A stretch of DNA of 64,000 nt, taken from NCBI GenBank assembly GCA_965208605.1, contig OZ242345.1, positions 2,542,001 through 2,606,000 on the forward strand, written 5' to 3'. Both the position numbers and the translations under genes were made by a program. Under the pieces are notes generated by a model. The model did not search any database. It saw only the letters and a program-made list of their open reading frames with translations, and was not told where the DNA came from. Positions 60,988 through 64,000 of the stretch are shown piece by piece. Origin of the DNA: UBA9659 sp965208605. GTDB lineage: Bacteria; Pseudomonadota; Gammaproteobacteria; Pseudomonadales; Azotimanducaceae. The number at the start of each line of letters is the position of its first letter. The first letter of the stretch is position 1.

Positions 60988-61431
60988 ATGGAGAAGAGCA
61001 TGAAAGGTAATTTTGAACATGAGTTTGTGGTAGCCCATAGCCTGGACCGGGTCTGGCAGGTGTTGGGTGCCTTCTTTGAGGCGGATTGGCTCCCCGGTGT
61101 TGAAGCGGTGGAAGTCGTCAACCGCGCCGGGCGTGATACACGCCTCTTATCTATATCTGGCTTGGATACACCCATTGAAGAACAGCTCATCAGCCGGGAT
61201 GAAGTGCGCCACTACCTTAAATACCATGTGGTGAAAAACGCCTTCATACCCTATGAGGATTATGAAGCCGAGATGACCTTAGCCCCGTTCGATGCGGGCA
61301 CTCGGGTTAACTTCAAATCCAGTTTTCAATGTGAGGAAGCTGCTCTGGAAGCCGCGCGCACTGCTTTGGTGGGTATCTATCAATTTATGATTGATGCCGT
61401 TAATACTCAGCTTAATGCTGATTTGCAATAG
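60988..61431 (+). CDS. SRPBCC family protein
   Basis: 147 residues, START-like fold of the polyketide cyclase/Bet v 1 superfamily, which binds hydrophobic ligands. FEHEFVVAHSLDRVWQVLGAF opens the domain, with a C-terminal helix (ALEAARTALVGIYQFMIDAV). In this setting a steroid-binding or isomerase-like role is conceivable but not shown. Divergent from the synthetase operon; its 3' end overlaps the convergent SDR by 20 bases. Confidence 0.75.
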   Translation: MEKSMKGNFEHEFVVAHSLDRVWQVLGAFFEADWLPGVEAVEVVNRAGRDTRLLSISGLDTPIEEQLISRDEVRHYLKYHVVKNAFIPYEDYEAEMTLAPFDAGTRVNFKSSFQCEEAALEAARTALVGIYQFMIDAVNTQLNADLQ

Positions 61432-62230
61432 CCTCGGCGACGACATGAAGAAACCCCGGCGGCTCGCCACCCCCATGTACTTCTAAGGTCGCACCAGACA
61501 GATAGGCACCGCTATGACTTGCCAGATACAGGCAGGCCTGGGCGATATCATCGGGTGTCCCCATGCGCCCCGCAGGGAGTTGGGCTGCCAAGGCGGCAAG
61601 GCCGGCCTCCCCACCATAATGCTCCTGAGCTGCCTCGGTCTTTATCAAGCCGGCAATGATCGCATTGACCCGCACTTCTGGTGCCCATTCCTGTGCCAGA
61701 GACAGGGTTGCTGACACCAGACCCGCCTTGGCGGCACCGTAGGCCATGGTGCCGGGTGATGCTCGAGTGGCGGATACACTAGCGATATTGATGATTGAGC
61801 CCTTGTGTTGCTTTAAGGCGGCGTAGCATTTTTGACTCAGTATCAATGGTGCGAGCAGGTTCAGCCGGATGATGGCTTCGGTAAACCGTGGCGAGGCACT
61901 GGCGGCCTCCGCCGGCGGACTACCCCCGGCATTATTAATCAAGCAGTCCAAGCGCCCCTCTGCCGAGATGAGTTGCTGTAGTAGTTGCTCTATGGCTTCA
62001 AGCTCCCGCACATCAGTCGGGATAAATACTGCTGTTGCCGACTGGTCGGCATTGCTGATGGGTATCTCTGGCACCTGGCGCCCACAGCTGTAAACCCGGG
62101 CACCTTGATCCAGAAAATGGCTACAAATACGCCGCCCAATACCGCGGCTACCTCCAGTAACCAGTATGACCTTGCCGGAAAAATCATCGGCACTCCTGGT
62201 CTCACTCCCGGTCTCATTTTTATTCGCCAT
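61412..62230 (-). CDS. Short-chain dehydrogenase/reductase
   Basis: 272 residues. ILVTGGSRGIGRRIC, DCLINNAGGSPPAEAASA, SIINIASVSATRASPGTMAYGAAKAG and SGAYLSGATLEVHGGGEPP. The GG(S)PP(A) loop after NNAG and the final GGGEPP resemble the SDR subgroup found in HIP degradation (IpdF-like), which fits the neighbouring FadD3-like ligase; this is tentative. Converges on the SRPBCC gene. Confidence 0.86.
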   Translation of the reverse strand: MANKNETGSETRSADDFSGKVILVTGGSRGIGRRICSHFLDQGARVYSCGRQVPEIPISNADQSATAVFIPTDVRELEAIEQLLQQLISAEGRLDCLINNAGGSPPAEAASASPRFTEAIIRLNLLAPLILSQKCYAALKQHKGSIINIASVSATRASPGTMAYGAAKAGLVSATLSLAQEWAPEVRVNAIIAGLIKTEAAQEHYGGEAGLAALAAQLPAGRMGTPDDIAQACLYLASHSGAYLSGATLEVHGGGEPPGFLHVVAEAIANQH

Positions 62231-62469
62231 TAGTGTATGTGCTCAGTTAATCACTGACGTCTTTTGTGCATTTTTTATTAGAGCGTTTTTATTACCACTC
62301 TTCTCTAGGAGATGGTACAACATAAGCTAAGCATATCGCCTGAATAATCATCAGATGCCGCAGAAAGATAGACATTACCCAGAGGGTGTGGGACATTGTG
62401 CAACCCCTTGTGGTGCATTATTCAACTAGTGATACATTGAGCAGTGATACCCTGAGATAGGAGGCTAGT

Positions 62470-63642
62470 ATGAACAACAGGGCTACAAAAGCGAGCAAAT
62501 CATTCGCCAGACCCAGCCTGCTGGAAGCGGTCACGCCGCATCTTGAGCTGGTGACCCAGCGGGCCACTCAGGGGCGTAAGGACCGGCAGGTATGTGCTGA
62601 AGTTATTGCCGCGCTTAAGGAGGCCGGTATCTTCCGCGCCCTTTTGCCGGCTCAGTGGGGCGGCCTGGAGGCGAGTCCTCAGGAATTTTTCCGTGCTTGC
62701 CTAGCGATTGGTGAACGAGATATGGGCACTGCCTGGGTGGCCGGTATCATCGGCGTACACGCCTATCAACTCGCTATTATGAATGAACAAGCATTGGAAG
62801 ATGTCTATGCCGATGATCCGGACACGTGTATTGCGAGTTCCTATAACCCGGTGGGCGGCAAGGTGGAAGTGGTTGATGGGGGATTTATGTTGCACGGACG
62901 TTGGGGCTGGAGTTCTGGCTCCGGTCATTGCGTCTGGGTGCTTTTGGGTGCCATTGTCCCCAAGGAGGGATACCGCACCTTCTTAGTGCCGCTCAAGGAT
63001 TACCAGATTGAAGACACCTGGTTCGCCTATGGCTTGCAGAGTACGGGTTCCAACGACATTGTCATAGACCCGCCGGTCTTCGTCCCCGAGCATCGTACCC
63101 ATAAACAGCTGGACGGCTTCAACTGCCAGCATGGGCAAGAAAATCCGCTGTACAACATTCCTTGGGCACAGCTATTTATTCGAGTCGTGTCCAGCCCGGC
63201 CATCGCCGCCGCCCGGCATGCGGTGAACTGTTTTACGGGCAATGCCGCGACGAGTAGCACTGACCCTACCAAGCTGAAAGAAGACCCGGATATCACCCAA
63301 CGCCTGGCACTGTCCATGAATGAAATTGACGAAGCCGAAGCACTCATGTTTAGGAATTTTGACCGGATGCTGGAGCAGGTCAGGGCCGGGCAGCCCATTA
63401 CCTTGATAGCCCGGGTTCAATATAGATACCAGGCGGGGATAGTGCTGGAGAAGATGATGTCTGCTGTGGATAGATTGTTCGCGGTGGCCGGAGGGCGGAG
63501 TGTATTTGACGGTGCCGAAATCCAAAATATCTGGCGTGATATTCACATTGCCCGGGCGCATGTCGCCAATAACCCGACTGCCTTTGCGCGTAATTGGGGC
63601 AAGATGGCACTCGGTGCGGAAAATGGTGATGTTTTTATTTGA
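62470..63642 (+). CDS. hsaA: HsaA-type flavin-dependent monooxygenase, oxygenase subunit
   Basis: 390 residues, acyl-CoA dehydrogenase fold used as a two-component monooxygenase. FRALLPAQWGGLEASPQEFF, GERDMGTAWVAGIIGVHAYQLA, GRWGWSSGSGHCVWVLLGAI, GLQSTGSNDIVID and FAVAGGRSVFDGAEIQNIWRD follow the HsaA/HpaB-like pattern. HsaA hydroxylates 3-HSA to the catechol 3,4-DHSA in steroid A-ring degradation, with reduced flavin from HsaB (not seen in this window). GATAGGAGG precedes the ATG. The HsaD-like gene follows. Confidence 0.85.
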   Translation: MNNRATKASKSFARPSLLEAVTPHLELVTQRATQGRKDRQVCAEVIAALKEAGIFRALLPAQWGGLEASPQEFFRACLAIGERDMGTAWVAGIIGVHAYQLAIMNEQALEDVYADDPDTCIASSYNPVGGKVEVVDGGFMLHGRWGWSSGSGHCVWVLLGAIVPKEGYRTFLVPLKDYQIEDTWFAYGLQSTGSNDIVIDPPVFVPEHRTHKQLDGFNCQHGQENPLYNIPWAQLFIRVVSSPAIAAARHAVNCFTGNAATSSTDPTKLKEDPDITQRLALSMNEIDEAEALMFRNFDRMLEQVRAGQPITLIARVQYRYQAGIVLEKMMSAVDRLFAVAGGRSVFDGAEIQNIWRDIHIARAHVANNPTAFARNWGKMALGAENGDVFI

Positions 63643-63649
63643 TACTTCC

Positions 63650-63750
63650 CCGCTCCCCGCGCCGTCATTCTCGCCGTAGGCGGGAACCCCGAGGAACGAA
63701 GCTACTCTTTTAGAAGCTACTCTTTTAGAAGCTACTCTTTTAGAAGGTAT
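63650..63750. repeat. Dispersed repeat fragment and 15-bp tandem repeat
   Basis: CGTCATTCTCGCCGTAGGCG (63663-63682) with a degenerate GAACCCCGAGGAACGAAG arm, then three copies of CTACTCTTTTAGAAG (about 63702-63746). Confidence 0.85.
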
Positions 63751-63780
63751 GCCCTTAACAGCAGCACCAAAGAGCAAAGC

Positions 63781-64000
63781 ATGACACCTATAAAGAAGGC
63801 TCCCATAACTCTTATAAAAAGAAGTGCGCCGCCAGAGGGTAAACACCTCAAGGTGGGCGCTCTGAACCTCCATTATCACGACTATCTGCCGCGCGAGCCG
63901 GCAGACCCGGTGCCCCTCGTCTTTATCCATGGTAGTGGTCCCGGTGCCAGCGGCTATAGTAATTTCAAACATAATGTACCGGTCTTTGTGGAGGCGGGCT
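63781..64000 (+). CDS. hsaD: HsaD-type alpha/beta hydrolase (3' truncated by window edge)
   Basis: The first 73 codons are present and run off the window. VPLVFIHGSGPGASGYSNFK is the oxyanion-hole region of meta-cleavage product hydrolases (HsaD/BphD). HsaD cleaves the C-C bond of the ring-opened A-ring product (DSHA) in steroid degradation. The N-terminus has a short basic run (KKAPITLIKRSAP) before the conserved VGALNLHYHDY. Follows hsaA in the same direction. Confidence 0.82.
   Translation, partial: MTPIKKAPITLIKRSAPPEGKHLKVGALNLHYHDYLPREPADPVPLVFIHGSGPGASGYSNFKHNVPVFVEAG

Noticed and set aside
63702..63746. Direct repeats resembling a small CRISPR array
   Set aside because: Units of 15 bp are contiguous without spacers and no cas genes are near; the same holds for the other tandem arrays.

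Overview
The window looks like chromosome of an uncultured gammaproteobacterium. Conserved blocks follow the gene order known from Pseudomonas and relatives: rpsU-yqeY-dnaG-rpoD; gatC-gatA-gatB; proA-rsfS-mrdA-rodA-mltB-rlpA-dacA-lipB-lipA; and hemA-prfA-prmC-moeB divergent from a TPR gene and lolB. No rRNA, prophage, transposase or CRISPR array was seen. Assignment below class is inference.

Layout. 1-4.6 kb: 3' part of a gamma-glutamyltransferase gene, phosphomannomutase/phosphoglucomutase, a DjlA-like co-chaperone and a nitroreductase. 4.6-14.2 kb: tail-specific protease, the macromolecular-synthesis genes and an exported amidohydrolase. 14.3-14.6 kb: a tRNA-Ile(CAU) gene split by a 236-nt group I intron. 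14.7-29.2 kb: DUF1499 protein, GatCAB, proA, the cell-elongation/peptidoglycan genes and lipoate synthesis; nadD, rlmH and ybeD are missing from their usual places. 29.3-31.2 kb: a small AT-rich accessory island with a membrane protein, its truncated tandem copy, and a HigBA-type pair whose toxin gene is frameshifted. 31.2-39 kb: moeB/prmC/prfA/hemA, TPR/lolB (ispE absent), tRNA-Arg, an HNH nuclease and tRNA-Glu.

From 39 kb to the end lies a catabolic region best read as steroid degradation. It holds a KshA-type Rieske oxygenase, two flavoprotein ketosteroid dehydrogenases (one with clear KstD signatures), four SDRs, an OYE-family reductase, a DUF3604 lipoprotein, two acyl-CoA synthetases, an adrenodoxin-type ferredoxin, an SRPBCC protein, an HsaA-type flavin monooxygenase, and the start of an HsaD-type meta-cleavage hydrolase that runs off the window. 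Together these would introduce ring double bonds, hydroxylate C9 to open ring B, activate side-chain or ring acids as CoA esters, and hydroxylate and cleave the aromatised A ring.

Inside this cluster sits a 1762-residue surface protein with tandem Ig-like domains and an autotransporter-like barrel. Its signal-peptide codons contain an uninterrupted run of 20 C, a likely phase-variation switch.

Two repeat phenomena pervade the window. One is a dispersed palindromic intergenic repeat built around CGTCATTCTCGAGCTTGCTC and GGGAATCCAGAGGAACAAAG. The other is a set of short tandem repeats, very often with a 12-, 15- or 24-bp period, inserted in frame into at least a dozen otherwise ordinary genes (prc, amidohydrolase, mrdA, mltB, rlpA, dacA, hemA, TPR, lolB, fadD and others) and also present in intergenic arrays. 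I regard the intron, the poly-C switch and the in-frame repeat insertions as the most unusual findings.
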